Source: Oceanospirillaceae bacterium
Lineage (GTDB): Bacteria; Pseudomonadota; Gammaproteobacteria; Pseudomonadales; Balneatricaceae
Reading direction: 5' to 3'
NCBI GenBank assembly: GCA_024640955.1
Contig: JAHEDZ010000012.1
Location: 24,910 to 88,909, forward strand
DNA length: 64,000 nt
A program made the translations under genes and the position numbers. Positions 9,997-18,594 of this stretch are shown here, one piece after another. The notes under the pieces were generated by a model. That model worked only from the letters and a program-made list of their open reading frames with translations, ran no database searches and was not told the DNA's origin. Every line of letters starts with the position of its first letter. Positions within the stretch are counted from its first letter, which is position 1.

Positions 9997-10422
9997 TTAG
10001 GCTTCGTCGCAGCCGTTAGCGCAGTGACCGTAGAGGTAGAGTGTGCGATCGCTGATCACGATACCCATTTCATCCGCAATTTCAGCCAGGCGCGCGCTCA
10101 ATTGCTCGTCATTGAACTCACGTACCCGACCACACTTCACACAGACAACATGATCGTGCTGCTCATCGCGTGACAGTTCGAATACTGAGTGTCCACCTTC
10201 GAAGTGATGACGCATCACCAATCCAGCGGCCTCGAACTGAGTGAGTACTCGGTAAACCGTCGCCAGACCAACATCCTCACCCTGCTCCATCAACAGCTTG
10301 TAGATATCTTCAGCCGAAAAGTGATCGCCTTCGCCTCCCGCTTCGAGGATCTGATAGATCTTAACTCGCGGTAGCGTCACCTTAAGGCCAGCTTTGCGAA
10401 GTTCCTGATTTTCGAGCGGCAT
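9997..10422 (-). CDS. fur: Ferric uptake regulator
   Basis: Iron-responsive repressor of 141 residues. The N-terminal winged helix contains LATVYRVLTQFEAAGLV; the metal-binding hinge and C-terminal domain show HHFEGGHSVFEL, HDHVVCVKCG (structural CxxC) and the terminal HCANGC pair. The open frame runs 29 codons further upstream, but those residues are not family-like; ATG at 10422 has AGGA eight bases upstream and the standard Fur N-terminus (MPLENQELRKAGLKVT). It is divergent from bamE, a common gammaproteobacterial arrangement. Confidence 0.97.
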   Translation of the reverse strand: MPLENQELRKAGLKVTLPRVKIYQILEAGGEGDHFSAEDIYKLLMEQGEDVGLATVYRVLTQFEAAGLVMRHHFEGGHSVFELSRDEQHDHVVCVKCGRVREFNDEQLSARLAEIADEMGIVISDRTLYLYGHCANGCDEA

Positions 10423-10458
10423 AGATACTGTCCTGTCTCTCGGAGTAATGTTGGCAGG

Positions 10459-10485
10459 TTGGGAATCTGTGGCACAGCTTCCCAA
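10459..10485. repeat. 27-base palindrome in the fur-bamE intergenic region
   Basis: Outer arms TTGGGAA and TTCCCAA, inner arms CTGTG and CACAG, with only the centre and one pair of positions unmatched. It can be an operator for a dimeric regulator or a hairpin in the fur leader; there is no T run, so it is not a terminator. Confidence 0.7.
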
Positions 10486-10541
10486 CTCAATGTTAGACTG
10501 GATTATCAATTGTAACGGACAAAAGTGGAAGCTTTTAACCC

Positions 10542-10868
10542 ATGCGCAAGCAACTTCTCGTCGCTCTGACTCTGATTAGCCTTTCCGGCTGCACAGCTTT
10601 TCCTGGTGTTTACAAAATGGATGTTGCGCAAGGCAACGAAATAACCCAAGAGATGGTTGATCAACTTCGTCCTGGAATGACGCAGTCTCAGGTACGCTAC
10701 GTGATGGGTACACCGTTGCTGACTGATACCTTCAATCAGAACCGTTGGGACTACGTCTATCAGATGGTTGAAGAAGATGAGCGTACCGAAAAACGCCGCG
10801 TCACTCTCTACTTCGAAAACAACCGCTTAGTTCGTTTAGAGGGAGACCTACGCCCCGGCGCACAGTAA
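10542..10868 (+). CDS. bamE: Outer membrane protein assembly factor BamE (SmpA/OmlA lipoprotein)
   Basis: Lipoprotein subunit of the beta-barrel assembly machine, on the inner face of the outer membrane. The 108-residue precursor has a short signal peptide ending in the lipobox LSGC (Cys17) and the SmpA/OmlA fold, with the conserved LRPGMTQSQVRYVMGTPL and NRWDYVYQM segments. Length is typical. It is divergent from fur and convergent with rnfH. Confidence 0.96.
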   Translation: MRKQLLVALTLISLSGCTAFPGVYKMDVAQGNEITQEMVDQLRPGMTQSQVRYVMGTPLLTDTFNQNRWDYVYQMVEEDERTEKRRVTLYFENNRLVRLEGDLRPGAQ

Positions 10869-10961
10869 TCTCGGCTGACACCAAACCAAGATACGCAGAG
10901 CTAAGGCAAAGTGAGCTTAGCTGAGCTGGGCACTACTCAACTGAGCTCCAATCGAAGAGTT

Positions 10962-11273
10962 CTAGTCCGCGTCGCCACCCTGCTCCTTCTTCTTTTTAGC
11001 TTTGGCAGCCCTGGCAGCACGCGCATCTTTAGGGTCGATAATTAATGGACGATAGATTTCAACGCGATCACCCGAATTGAGCACCTGAGTCTTCGGATCC
11101 TTAATCGCTTTACCAAAGATACCCATCGGATCCGAGTTGATATCTATCTGAGGAAAGAGCTCAGCGATACGTGAACGTGCCACCGCCTCAAACGCAGTTG
11201 AGCCCTCTACAACTTGCAGAGCAACAATTTTCTGCTCTGTGGGCAGGGCATAGGCTACTTCAATAGTAATCAT
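10962..11273 (-). CDS. rnfH: RnfH family ubiquitin-like protein
   Basis: A 103-residue protein with the RnfH/UPF0125 core (ITIEVAYALPTEQKIVALQV at the start, then SRIAELFP and SGDRVEIYRPLIIDPKDAR). The C-terminus is a lysine/alanine-rich tail. The family has a beta-grasp fold and is nearly always encoded next to ratA and close to smpB, as here; its biochemical role is not settled. It starts seven bases after the ratA stop, in one operon. Confidence 0.93.
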   Translation of the reverse strand: MITIEVAYALPTEQKIVALQVVEGSTAFEAVARSRIAELFPQIDINSDPMGIFGKAIKDPKTQVLNSGDRVEIYRPLIIDPKDARAARAAKAKKKKEQGGDAD

Positions 11274-11280
11274 AAATACC

Positions 11281-11712
11281 TCAGGTATAGACCTGGTCTG
11301 AACGGGCTACGAAGGCATCCACGAGCGTTGTAGCGACCTGATTGAATACTTTAGACATAGCAAGACTAGTCAGCTTGCCGGCAAACTCAAAACTGAGATT
11401 GAGTTCCACCTTCGACGCTTCATCGCTCAGCGAAGTGAAGGTCCACTCACCTTCGAGGGATTTGAACGGCCCCTCTACTAGCGTAATCCGCATACGCGTA
11501 GGACGCTCTAACTGGTTACGCGTCGTAAAACTGTACGTCAAACCGCCTTTTGAGAGATGAAGAGTTCCTTCTATGTGATCCCCCCCCTCACTGATCACCT
11601 CTGTTTTGCTGCACCAGGGCAGAAACTCGGGGTAGCTACGCACATCGTTAACGAGATCAAACATCTCTTCAGCGGTATGCAACACTAGCGCCGTGCGGTT
11701 AATGATAGTCAT
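11281..11712 (-). CDS. ratA: Ribosome association toxin RatA / START-domain protein
   Basis: A 143-residue START/polyketide-cyclase-fold protein of the RatA (YfjG, COQ10-like) family. Visible family features are the opening INRTALVLHTAEEMFDLVNDV, YPEFLPWC, and the C-terminal helix FNQVATTLVDAFVARSD. In E. coli RatA is reported to bind 50S subunits; homologues are linked to ubiquinone binding. ATG at 11712 has GAGAG just upstream; the codon before it is TTG. It is divergent from smpB and forms an operon with rnfH. Confidence 0.93.
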   Translation of the reverse strand: MTIINRTALVLHTAEEMFDLVNDVRSYPEFLPWCSKTEVISEGGDHIEGTLHLSKGGLTYSFTTRNQLERPTRMRITLVEGPFKSLEGEWTFTSLSDEASKVELNLSFEFAGKLTSLAMSKVFNQVATTLVDAFVARSDQVYT

Positions 11713-11837
11713 CAATCTCTCAACTATAAATTTGTTACTGTCTCTATTTTCTCGTTTCTAATCTTTCGAAACAAGGGCAGTGTGGCCGCTACTGCCGAGG
11801 CACTTGGTTTGTGCTTTCAAAGCATTCGGGCGCTCTA

Positions 11838-11843
11838 TATAAT
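11838..11843 (+). promoter_or_regulatory. Consensus -10 element just upstream of smpB
   Basis: TATAAT ends nine bases before the smpB ATG, with a weak -35 (TTTCAA, 11815-11820) 17 bases upstream. If used, the transcript would start within a few bases of the start codon. Confidence 0.5.
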
Positions 11844-11851
11844 CCGCGGCT

Positions 11852-12328
11852 ATGGTAAAAAAGAAAAAGTCTCCCGGCGGCAATATGATCTGCCAAAACA
11901 AACGCGCTCGCTTTGAGTACACCATCGAAAACAAGTTCGAAGCTGGACTTGTGCTCACAGGATGGGAAGTTAAAAGCCTGCGTGACGGCCGCGCTCAACT
12001 TGTTGAGTCCTATGTGGACTTCAAAAACGGCGAAGCATGGCTGCTCGGAGCACACATCACCCCTTTAAAAACTGCATGCACTCACGTGGTGGCCGATCCG
12101 CTTCGACCACGCAAGTTGCTAATGCACCGCAGTGAACTGCTGCGCCTCGAAACCGCAGTAGCAGCGAAAGGCCAAACCTGTGTCGCACTCGCACTCTACT
12201 GGAAGCAAGGTAAGATCAAGTGTGAGATCGGGCTGGCGAAAGGTAAGAAGCTGCACGACAAGCGCGCAACTGAGAAAGAGCGCGACTGGAACCGCGAAAA
12301 AGCACGTGTTCTCAGCAAAAACCAGTAA
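11852..12328 (+). CDS. smpB: SsrA-binding protein SmpB
   Basis: Partner of tmRNA in rescuing stalled ribosomes; binds the tRNA-like domain of SsrA. The 158-residue protein has a basic N-terminus, the OB-fold core ([20 protein letters not shown], then [20 protein letters not shown]), and the basic C-terminal tail ([19 protein letters not shown]) that enters the mRNA channel. No ribosome binding site is visible before the ATG, and a consensus -10 lies very close. The partner RNA gene ssrA follows 56 bases downstream on the same strand. Confidence 0.97.
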   Translation: MVKKKKSPGGNMICQNKRARFEYTIENKFEAGLVLTGWEVKSLRDGRAQLVESYVDFKNGEAWLLGAHITPLKTACTHVVADPLRPRKLLMHRSELLRLETAVAAKGQTCVALALYWKQGKIKCEIGLAKGKKLHDKRATEKERDWNREKARVLSKNQ

Positions 12329-12384
12329 GTCGAAGCGATAGCGCTGTTGTTAACCCCCAGACTCAAGTTATACTTGCTTCACCC

Positions 12385-12742
12385 GGGGGTGACTTGGATT
12401 CGACGCTGGTTGCGAACCCTTAGGTGCATGTCGAGAATGTGATGATTCTCGTTAATCCCTCATCACACAGTTATAGTTGCTAACGACGATAACTACGCAC
12501 TAGCAGCATAAGCCTGCTACGCTGCCCTCTCAGGTGTCTGTAACTAAGAGTTTCGGCAGTGTCATATGAGACAGAATCGCCCCGCGCCTTCGCCTTAAGT
12601 CAACGGGTTAAAACTAAAAAGGCTCGCCTATAGCTCCCTGGCTCTCGGGACGCGACGGGTTAATCTAATAGAGAAGCCTAAGCATGTAGATCTTGAGGCA
12701 GAGGATTGGCGGACGCGGGTTCGAAACCCGCCACCTCCACCA
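12385..12742 (+). ncRNA. ssrA: Transfer-messenger RNA (tmRNA)
   Basis: The 5' end GGGGGTGACTTGGATTCGAC pairs with the 3' acceptor CACCTCC followed by a genome-encoded ACCA. The T-arm sequence GGGTTCGAAACCC lies near the 3' end. The tag frame runs from the GCT resume codon at 12479 to TAA at 12509-12511 and encodes ANDDNYALAA, the tag known from Pseudomonas. Total length is 358 bases. A terminator follows. The 3' end of ssrA is a frequent integration point for islands, and accessory DNA starts directly downstream here. Confidence 0.97.
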
Positions 12743-12758
12743 AACACCGATATAAATT

Positions 12759-12786
12759 AGGGGCTTAACAGCCCCTTTTTTATTTC
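12759..12786 (+). terminator. Rho-independent terminator of ssrA
   Basis: Arms AGGGGCT and AGCCCCT around a four-base loop, followed by TTTTTTATTT, 16 bases after the tmRNA 3' end. Confidence 0.92.
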
Positions 12787-12805
12787 TCCCACAATAGCTC
12801 CCACA
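12786..12805. repeat. Two direct copies of CTCCCACA
   Basis: CTCCCACA occurs at 12786-12793 and 12798-12805, one helical turn apart, between the ssrA terminator and the IS3 element. Such short repeats next to a tRNA or tmRNA 3' end can be arm sites of a lost integrase; this is inference. Confidence 0.35.
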
Positions 12806-12918
12806 TAAATTCAAACGCTCAAAAATAGAGTGAGTTCCGATACAACTTAACGGGGTGAATCGCCACTAGTTTGCTAGATACCTTCCTGTCGCACAAAATA
12901 GCGATAGAGAGGTAAAAA

Positions 12919-13197
12919 ATGAGCAGACAGCGATACCCCGAAGAGTTCAAGATTGAGGCTGTAAAACAGGTCACTGAGCTGGGTTATGGAGCCTACGAGG
13001 TTGCCCAACGGCTCGGTATAACGACCAACAGCCTGTACAATTGGATTAAGCGTTACGGCCCAGATTCAAGCGCTCATCAAAAAGCTCAGGCGGAAGCCGA
13101 TGAGATCAAGCGGCTTAAGAGGGAACTCAAGCGCGTCACGGAAGAGCGAGACTTGCTAAAAAAAGCCGCGGCGTACTTCGCAAGCCACCCCGAGTGA
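12919..13197 (+). CDS. IS3-family transposase OrfA (HTH protein)
   Basis: A 92-residue protein with an N-terminal helix-turn-helix (YPEEFKIEAVKQV, then YEVAQRLGITTNSLYNWIKR) and a C-terminal leucine-zipper-like helix (ADEIKRLKRELKRVTEERD), which binds the element ends and dimerises. GAGAGG precedes the ATG. Its stop overlaps the orfB GTG start by four bases (GTGA), where either reinitiation or programmed frameshifting could produce the OrfAB fusion. Confidence 0.92.
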   Translation: MSRQRYPEEFKIEAVKQVTELGYGAYEVAQRLGITTNSLYNWIKRYGPDSSAHQKAQAEADEIKRLKRELKRVTEERDLLKKAAAYFASHPE

Positions 13198-14054
13198 GAT
13201 ACGCCTTTATCCGCGATCATTCAGAGAGGTTGGCTATTACGGCGCTCTGCTCTCTGTTTGATCTGCATCCCAGCGGGTATTACGCCTGGTTAAAGCACCC
13301 TATGTCGGATCGGCAGCTTCAGGATGAGAAGCTGTCGGGCTTAGTAAAGCAGTTCTGGCTGGAGTCAGGAGGCATCTATGGCTATCGAAAGATCCATCGT
13401 GACCTCAGAGACACAGGTCAGGTATGCGGAATCAATCGTGTCCATAAGTTGATGAAGATTGAGGGTCTCAAGGCTCAGGTAGGTTATCGAAAGCCCCGCC
13501 ACAAAGGCGGCGAAGTTCATGTAGTGACGCCGAACACATTGGCACGAGAGTTTAATCCAACCCGACCCAACCAATCATGGGTGACGGATATTACTTACAT
13601 CCGAACGCATGAGGGGTGGCTCTTCCTCTGTGTTGTTATGGATCTGTATTCGCGACGGATCATAGGCTGGGCAATGGCACCACGGATGGTCAAAGAGTTG
13701 GTTTTAGACGCGCTATTAATGGCGGTCTGGCGACGCAAACCTGACACTGAGGTCATCGTCCACTCAGACCAGGGCAGTCAGTACACCAGCTATGAATGGG
13801 GTGACTTTCTGAGTGCTCACGGACTTGAGGGTAGCATGAGCCGACGAGGCAACTGTCATGACAACGCAGTCGCTGAAAGCTTCTTCCAGCTTTTGAAGCG
13901 GGAGCGAATCAAGAAAAAGATCTACTCAACCCGTGAAGAAGCACGGCGAGATATTTTTAACTACATCGAAATGTTTTATAACTCGGTACGTCGTCATACG
14001 GCGAACGATTTACTGTCGCCTGTGGAGTTCGAGCGACGGTCTGGTATGCGATAG
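13194..14054 (+). CDS. IS3-family transposase OrfB (DDE integrase core)
   Basis: A 286-residue catalytic protein with the HTH_21 segment ([10 protein letters not shown]) and the rve integrase core. The DDE triad is visible as [17 protein letters not shown] and [11 protein letters not shown], with the typical 35-residue spacing between the second Asp and the Glu region. The reading frame is intact, so the element may still be active. The start is GTG at 13194 inside the end of orfA. Confidence 0.93.
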   Translation: MRYAFIRDHSERLAITALCSLFDLHPSGYYAWLKHPMSDRQLQDEKLSGLVKQFWLESGGIYGYRKIHRDLRDTGQVCGINRVHKLMKIEGLKAQVGYRKPRHKGGEVHVVTPNTLAREFNPTRPNQSWVTDITYIRTHEGWLFLCVVMDLYSRRIIGWAMAPRMVKELVLDALLMAVWRRKPDTEVIVHSDQGSQYTSYEWGDFLSAHGLEGSMSRRGNCHDNAVAESFFQLLKRERIKKKIYSTREEARRDIFNYIEMFYNSVRRHTANDLLSPVEFERRSGMR

Positions 14055-14085
14055 GAAAGTGTCTACTGAACTGGTGGCGATTCAC

Positions 14086-14622
14086 TTCACCACCACGTCC
14101 GCAAACGAACACGACCTCAACCAAGCGGGTAATCTATTGCATGGTGATGAAGCCTTTATCTTTGCTGACGCTGGATACCGAGGTGCTGAAAAGCGAGATG
14201 AACTTCGGGATGTTCAGGCTGACTGGCATATTGCCGAGAAGCCAGGAAAGATCCGCGCTCTCAAGAAGCAGCCCAGAATCAACAAGACGAAGATACGCAC
14301 CGAATATTTAAAAGCCAGTATCAGGGCTAAAGTTGAGCATCCGTTTAGGATCATCAAATGCCAATTCGGTTTTGTGAAGGCTCGCTACCGAGGTCTTCAG
14401 AAGAACGATAGCAAGTTGGCGATGCTATTTACTCTGGCGAACATTGTGCGCGTAGATCAGATGTTACGGGCGCAATAGCAGGATAAATCCGTCTGGAGGC
14501 TGTGAAATCGGCATCCAGGAAGCAAAAATCGGGGACGTTTTGGCCTAAATCCGTCAAAAAATCGCATGTGGCGCCAGATTTGTTGACCGAACCAAAAAAT
14601 GACTGCTTAATCGCAGGCTCCC
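14086..14622 (+). pseudogene. Truncated IS5-family transposase (C-terminal third) with right end
   Basis: From the IS3 right end to a stop at 14478 the frame encodes about 130 residues of an IS5-type DDE transposase: [25 protein letters not shown], the conserved [14 protein letters not shown] with the catalytic Glu, then [10 protein letters not shown]. The N-terminal two thirds and the left end are absent. Downstream, CTTAATCGCAGGCTCCC (ending 14622) resembles an IS5-type terminal repeat and is followed by CTAA-like target bases. It was cut by the IS3 event. Confidence 0.8.
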
Positions 14623-14703
14623 TAACTGATCGGAGCTGTTGCTTCTCTCACTGGAACGACCGAAGCGACTCCGAAGTAAAGAAGCTAAACGCAGCTCCAA
14701 ACG

Positions 14704-14805
14704 TTAATTTTTAGACCGCTCGACAACAAGATTCTGCTGCATGGATAACACCATCTGCTTGAGCAGTTCAGGGTCATTTGGCAAGGAGTCGGCTGCCATT
14801 TTCAT
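14704..14805 (-). pseudogene. Remnant of an IS66-family TnpC transposase (N-terminus)
   Basis: Minus-strand frame of 33 residues beginning MKMAADSLPNDPELLKQMV, which looks like the N-terminus of IS66 TnpC proteins; it ends in a stop soon after, where the homology is lost. The IS5 fragment lies on its C-terminal side, suggesting nested insertions. Short, so only moderately certain. Positions 14806-14896 show nothing recognisable. Confidence 0.45.
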
Positions 14806-14896
14806 AGGCGAAATTATACCAGAATGTCGCCTGAAAGCCCCGTATTAATTGGGTTTAAGCTGATATAGCTGGGCAGCTGAAACCAAGAAATGACGA

Positions 14897-16285
14897 TCAG
14901 TGCAAGATTTTCTTAACTTTTTCCCGCCAAATTGTTTTGTAGTTATTAAGTTTTTCGATACCAGACGGAGATAGCGCCGCTACCTCACAGAAACTCTGAC
15001 TATACGCACTCCGGATCTGAGGTAGCAGGATCGCAGCCCCAAGGGTGGTGCCTGTACTGTCGCTGCTAATCCGTAAGTTTTGGCTAGGTCGTAATGCCTG
15101 AAGGACGCTTGTAAATGAAGGGTTGTTAGTGAAACTACCTTCGAGAAAAAGTGTTCCTGCACTCCCCAAACAATCAAGGCAATAATCGGTCATCAGGGCT
15201 AGGTACAGCGAGGCCAGTGCACTCTTTTGCCCCTCGCTTTCAAGCTTATCCAAGCCATCTACATAGCCTTGATACTCCCTGAATGGTCCACCCTGACTGG
15301 CAAAGCTGGGAATAACGTAGGGTTGATGCTCTAGCACTGCTTTTAGATCGACTTCACTAAACGCATCAGTTCCTTTCAACAGTTCCCATTCACGGCCTCC
15401 CATAAAGCGCATACAGGCGACCGGGTCCCCAAACGCATTGACATTAAAGAGCATATCAAGCTCTTCAACCATCTCTGCTGATGCAGACCCAATGGCCGCT
15501 GCGACTACCCAGGTGCCGGTTGATATGACGCTAAACGGCTCGCTCTCCGTTAATAAGTAGGGTACCAATGAGGCGTTGGAATCATGAATCCCATTCAGAA
15601 CTTTGCAATCTTGCGGTAACCCCAATTCGTCCGCTAGTTCGGTACGGATAGGCCCAAGCTCAATACCAGTCGGGGCGACTTCTGGAAATAGCCCAGCCCA
15701 GCCAAGGGATCTTACCATCGATGAAAAATCCCGAGCTTTTGGACTCCAGAGATCGGTATGGCATCCCAATGAGGTGATCTCAGAGCACTTTACTCCAGAT
15801 AATAGCCAGCACCAGTACTGCGGATACAGGAGCACTGTATCGCACTGACTGAATTGTTCGGAAAATGCTTTTGATTGCCAGAATAGTTGACGCCCTAAGT
15901 TCAAGCCAAATCCCATGGCAGGTGAGCCTGTCTCTGCGAACGACGGCCGAAACTTAGAATACTCTGCGTCATAAACTTCACAGGCAGCGTGCTCGTAATC
16001 CAGTACCGGCAAGCAGATTTCATCACCTGCCAGACATACTGCTGTCGCTCCGTGAGTGGTACAGGTTATGAATTTCACTGTATAAGTCTTGGTGAACTCA
16101 CTCAACTGCGTCTTAAACCAACTCCATATTGCGTCAACATCGGCATGTGTATAGAGCCCTGTTCTGACAACCTCATTTGGCCTGCGCACAACAGCAAGAC
16201 ACTCCCCTGAATCCAAATCGAGAGCGCTCGATTTAATATTGGTTTTACCAATATCGAGAACGACAATGACTTCGGCCATGCTCAT
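14897..16285 (-). CDS. rhaK: Rhamnulokinase, FGGY family (rhizobial RhaK type)
   Basis: ATP-dependent sugar kinase that should phosphorylate L-rhamnulose to L-rhamnulose 1-phosphate. The 462-residue protein shows the FGGY actin-like fold: phosphate-1 loop VLDIGKTNIKSS near the N-terminus, the substrate region GIHDSNASLVPYL, the second phosphate loop VISTGTWVV, and the C-terminal TTLGAAILL. It resembles the FGGY kinase RhaK of Rhizobium leguminosarum more than enteric RhaB, judged by operon layout. It overlaps the end of rhaU by four bases (ATGA). It is the last gene of the rha operon, next to transposase remnants. Confidence 0.88.
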   Translation of the reverse strand: MSMAEVIVVLDIGKTNIKSSALDLDSGECLAVVRRPNEVVRTGLYTHADVDAIWSWFKTQLSEFTKTYTVKFITCTTHGATAVCLAGDEICLPVLDYEHAACEVYDAEYSKFRPSFAETGSPAMGFGLNLGRQLFWQSKAFSEQFSQCDTVLLYPQYWCWLLSGVKCSEITSLGCHTDLWSPKARDFSSMVRSLGWAGLFPEVAPTGIELGPIRTELADELGLPQDCKVLNGIHDSNASLVPYLLTESEPFSVISTGTWVVAAAIGSASAEMVEELDMLFNVNAFGDPVACMRFMGGREWELLKGTDAFSEVDLKAVLEHQPYVIPSFASQGGPFREYQGYVDGLDKLESEGQKSALASLYLALMTDYCLDCLGSAGTLFLEGSFTNNPSFTSVLQALRPSQNLRISSDSTGTTLGAAILLPQIRSAYSQSFCEVAALSPSGIEKLNNYKTIWREKVKKILH

Positions 16286-16596
16286 GCCATGTAAAACACT
16301 GGGCGAAGCGCCACCGACTGTGGCTCAGGTGAGTCCTCACGCGTCGCCATCAGAGGCTCCATGTAGTCCCACCATTTGAGCATAACCGGCTCGCGCTTGA
16401 GCGCTTCACCATCAAAATCCTCTGGCACGTCAAAACTTCCGAATAGCTGCAGCGTCTCTGGGTGCAGAAAAATGTGGTAGTTGGCGATGCCGTACGATTT
16501 CAGTAGCGCATGCAGGTCGGGCCAGAGCTCATCATGACGTCGCTTGTACTCCTCCTCAACTCCCGGGAAGAGCTGCATAACAAATGCCTGGTGCAT
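16282..16596 (-). CDS. rhaU: L-rhamnose mutarotase
   Basis: Interconverts the alpha and beta anomers of L-rhamnose so the isomerase gets its preferred form. The 104-residue protein has the family pattern: AFVMQLFPG, then EYKRRHDELWPDLHALL with the active-site His, YHIFLHPETLQLFG, and the double Trp in MLKWWDYME. ATG at 16596 overlaps the rhaQ stop (TGATG) and follows GAGGAG; the frame's earlier TTG is not needed. Rhizobial rhaU mutants show impaired rhamnose use, which fits its place among the transporter and kinase genes. Confidence 0.95.
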   Translation of the reverse strand: MHQAFVMQLFPGVEEEYKRRHDELWPDLHALLKSYGIANYHIFLHPETLQLFGSFDVPEDFDGEALKREPVMLKWWDYMEPLMATREDSPEPQSVALRPVFYMA

Positions 16597-17597
16597 CAAC
16601 TTCTCCTCTGCTTGAAACGTCTCAACAGAATCGGCATAGCGATTACAGCTATCAACATCAGACCGATAATAATCGACATAACGATACCGGGGACGTTTAG
16701 CAGCCCGAGGCCGAACGTCACCATTCCCATTAAGAAGACAGCAATCACCACGCCTGAGATTGTGCCACTACCGCCTAGGATATTTACTCCACCGAGAACA
16801 ACCATTGTGATAATGCTGAGTTCCCAGCCAAGAGCGATGGTAGGTCGGGTACTGCCCAGACGTGAGGTCAGCATCACCGATGCCAACCCACAAAATAGCC
16901 CAACCAGACAAAAGAGAATTAGGCGGTGGCGCGCAACGTTGATTCCAGAATAGAACGCGGCTGTCGGATTATTGCCAATTGCGTACGTTCTGCGTCCGAA
17001 ATTTGTTCGATGAAGCAGAAAGTAAAAAACAGCAGCCAGCACCAAGAAGCTTACAAACTCAAAGCTGAAAACCCAATAAACATAACCTTGCCCAAAGTAC
17101 TCGAAGCCACTGGGATAGCTCTTCAGAGCGGTATCTCCAAGAATGATGTATGTGATACCGCGGAACAGGCTCATGGTACCGATCGTGACAACAATCGAAG
17201 GGATATCGAACCGGGTAACAAGCACGCCGTTCAGAAGACCACATAGGGTACCGGCTATCAGAGAGCCGAGCACTAGCAACGGAATCGAAAACCCTGCTTC
17301 CGCCAGCAGCCCCATCACAACCGAACACAGCGCAATAATTGATGCCACCGAGAGATCAATCTCTCGGCAGATAATCAAAAGCGCCAAAGGTAGAGCGACA
17401 ACTGCCTTTTCCGTGAAATTAAAAGTTGCATCCGATAGGTTCCAAGGATCTAGAAAGTACGGTGATGCCAGCGTATTCAGCACGAATACCGCTGCAGTGA
17501 TTAACAACAGGAACGCTTCCCAAGTTTTGAAACGGGACGTCCAGCTTACGCCTGTGGTGGCTTTGGCTTGAGTAGTCTGAGACATAATTCCATCCAT
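16596..17597 (-). CDS. rhaQ: Rhamnose ABC transporter permease 2
   Basis: Inner-membrane permease (333 aa) of the ribose/xylose (BPD_transp_2) family. About nine to ten hydrophobic helices can be seen, with the conserved cytoplasmic loop after the GNNPTAAFYSGI segment and the REIDLSVASI motif near residue 80. Together with RhaP it should form a heterodimeric channel for L-rhamnose. ATG at 17597 has AGGGGG eight bases upstream; ATG at 17585 is an alternative. The gap to rhaP is 12 bases. Confidence 0.9.
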   Translation of the reverse strand: MDGIMSQTTQAKATTGVSWTSRFKTWEAFLLLITAAVFVLNTLASPYFLDPWNLSDATFNFTEKAVVALPLALLIICREIDLSVASIIALCSVVMGLLAEAGFSIPLLVLGSLIAGTLCGLLNGVLVTRFDIPSIVVTIGTMSLFRGITYIILGDTALKSYPSGFEYFGQGYVYWVFSFEFVSFLVLAAVFYFLLHRTNFGRRTYAIGNNPTAAFYSGINVARHRLILFCLVGLFCGLASVMLTSRLGSTRPTIALGWELSIITMVVLGGVNILGGSGTISGVVIAVFLMGMVTFGLGLLNVPGIVMSIIIGLMLIAVIAMPILLRRFKQRRS

Positions 17598-17609
17598 AAA
17601 GCGAACCCC

Positions 17610-18593
17610 CTAGCCCCGAGCCAGAGTCGCTTTGCGCAATATAATTCGACCAACTTTTCGTTCGGCACGTGAGTTTGCGATAACTGCAATAACGATAACG
17701 CTACCGGAGATTGCCATCTGCCAAAAAGGCGATATCCCAATCACAGGCAATGCGTTATTAATAACACCCAGGAAAAGCGCACCTAACACACATCCCAGCA
17801 CAGTCCCGATACCGCCCATAATGCTGACGCCACCAATTACACAGGCGGCTACAACCTGAAGCTCAAACCCGAGTGCTACGTCAACGTATGCAACCGCATA
17901 ACGCGATATCCAGAGGTACCCGCAAAGGCCAGATAGCATGCCTGAAATAGTGAACGCCCAGAATTGAGTTCTTCCAACATCTATGCCGGTGTAAAAAGCG
18001 GCTGTTGGGCTGTTGCCTGCCGCATACATTTCACGACCCAGCGGGCGCTTTTCGGTAAAAATGTAGATAGCAGCAATAATCAGTAAAGAGATAATCGCGA
18101 AGCCCTGTACCCCAAAGATCTCGGTTCGCGGCGTATTGATGAAGGCCAAGCTCATCTCATGCGAGTTGACCCACTCACCATTTGAGATCAGAAAGACAAT
18201 ACCGCGGTAGATACTCATAGTACCGAGTGTTACAACAATAGCCGGAATTCCGAGCTTCCAAACCATCAGCCCGTTGATCATCCCTAACAGGGTACCAAGC
18301 ACGACACCCGCGGCTATAACTAGCGGCAACGTCAACTCGGGATATTGGCTGTTGATCATCGCCACAACCATCCCTGTCAGGGCAACATTGGCAGCTACGG
18401 ATAGGTCGATACAGCGAGTTAATACAACCAACATCTGGGCTAACGCCAGAATGATCAGTATTGAGCTCTCGGTATAGACCGAAAGTAGGTTTGAAGGCGC
18501 TATGAAATCTGGATTCACAAATGCTATGAGTACTAGCATCAGCACAATAACCGCAGCCAGTTGAGTCTCGCGATTCTTAAGCAGGTTTGCCAT
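17610..18593 (-). CDS. rhaP: Rhamnose ABC transporter permease 1
   Basis: Inner-membrane permease (327 aa) paralogous to RhaQ: CIDLSVAANVALTGM, GIPAIVVTLGTMSIYRG and GNSPTAAFYTGIDV mark the sugar-permease family, and many hydrophobic helices span the length. The open frame begins five codons earlier, but that stretch is the ribosome binding site GGAGGT; ATG at 18593 lies one base after the rhaT stop, so the two are coupled. In the rhizobial system both permeases are needed for uptake. Confidence 0.9.
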   Translation of the reverse strand: MANLLKNRETQLAAVIVLMLVLIAFVNPDFIAPSNLLSVYTESSILIILALAQMLVVLTRCIDLSVAANVALTGMVVAMINSQYPELTLPLVIAAGVVLGTLLGMINGLMVWKLGIPAIVVTLGTMSIYRGIVFLISNGEWVNSHEMSLAFINTPRTEIFGVQGFAIISLLIIAAIYIFTEKRPLGREMYAAGNSPTAAFYTGIDVGRTQFWAFTISGMLSGLCGYLWISRYAVAYVDVALGFELQVVAACVIGGVSIMGGIGTVLGCVLGALFLGVINNALPVIGISPFWQMAISGSVIVIAVIANSRAERKVGRIILRKATLARG

Positions 18594-18594
18594 T

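Larger units (their letters stand above)
12855..14085 (+). mobile_element. IS3-family insertion sequence, about 1.23 kb
   Basis: The two ends form terminal inverted repeats of about 37 bases that begin GTGAATCGCCAC and match at roughly 30 positions (left from 12855, right to 14085). Between them lie orfA and orfB with the usual short overlap. No matching target duplication is seen beside the ends, and the right end abuts a truncated IS5-type transposase whose first half is missing, so the element was probably involved in a deletion after insertion. Confidence 0.85.
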
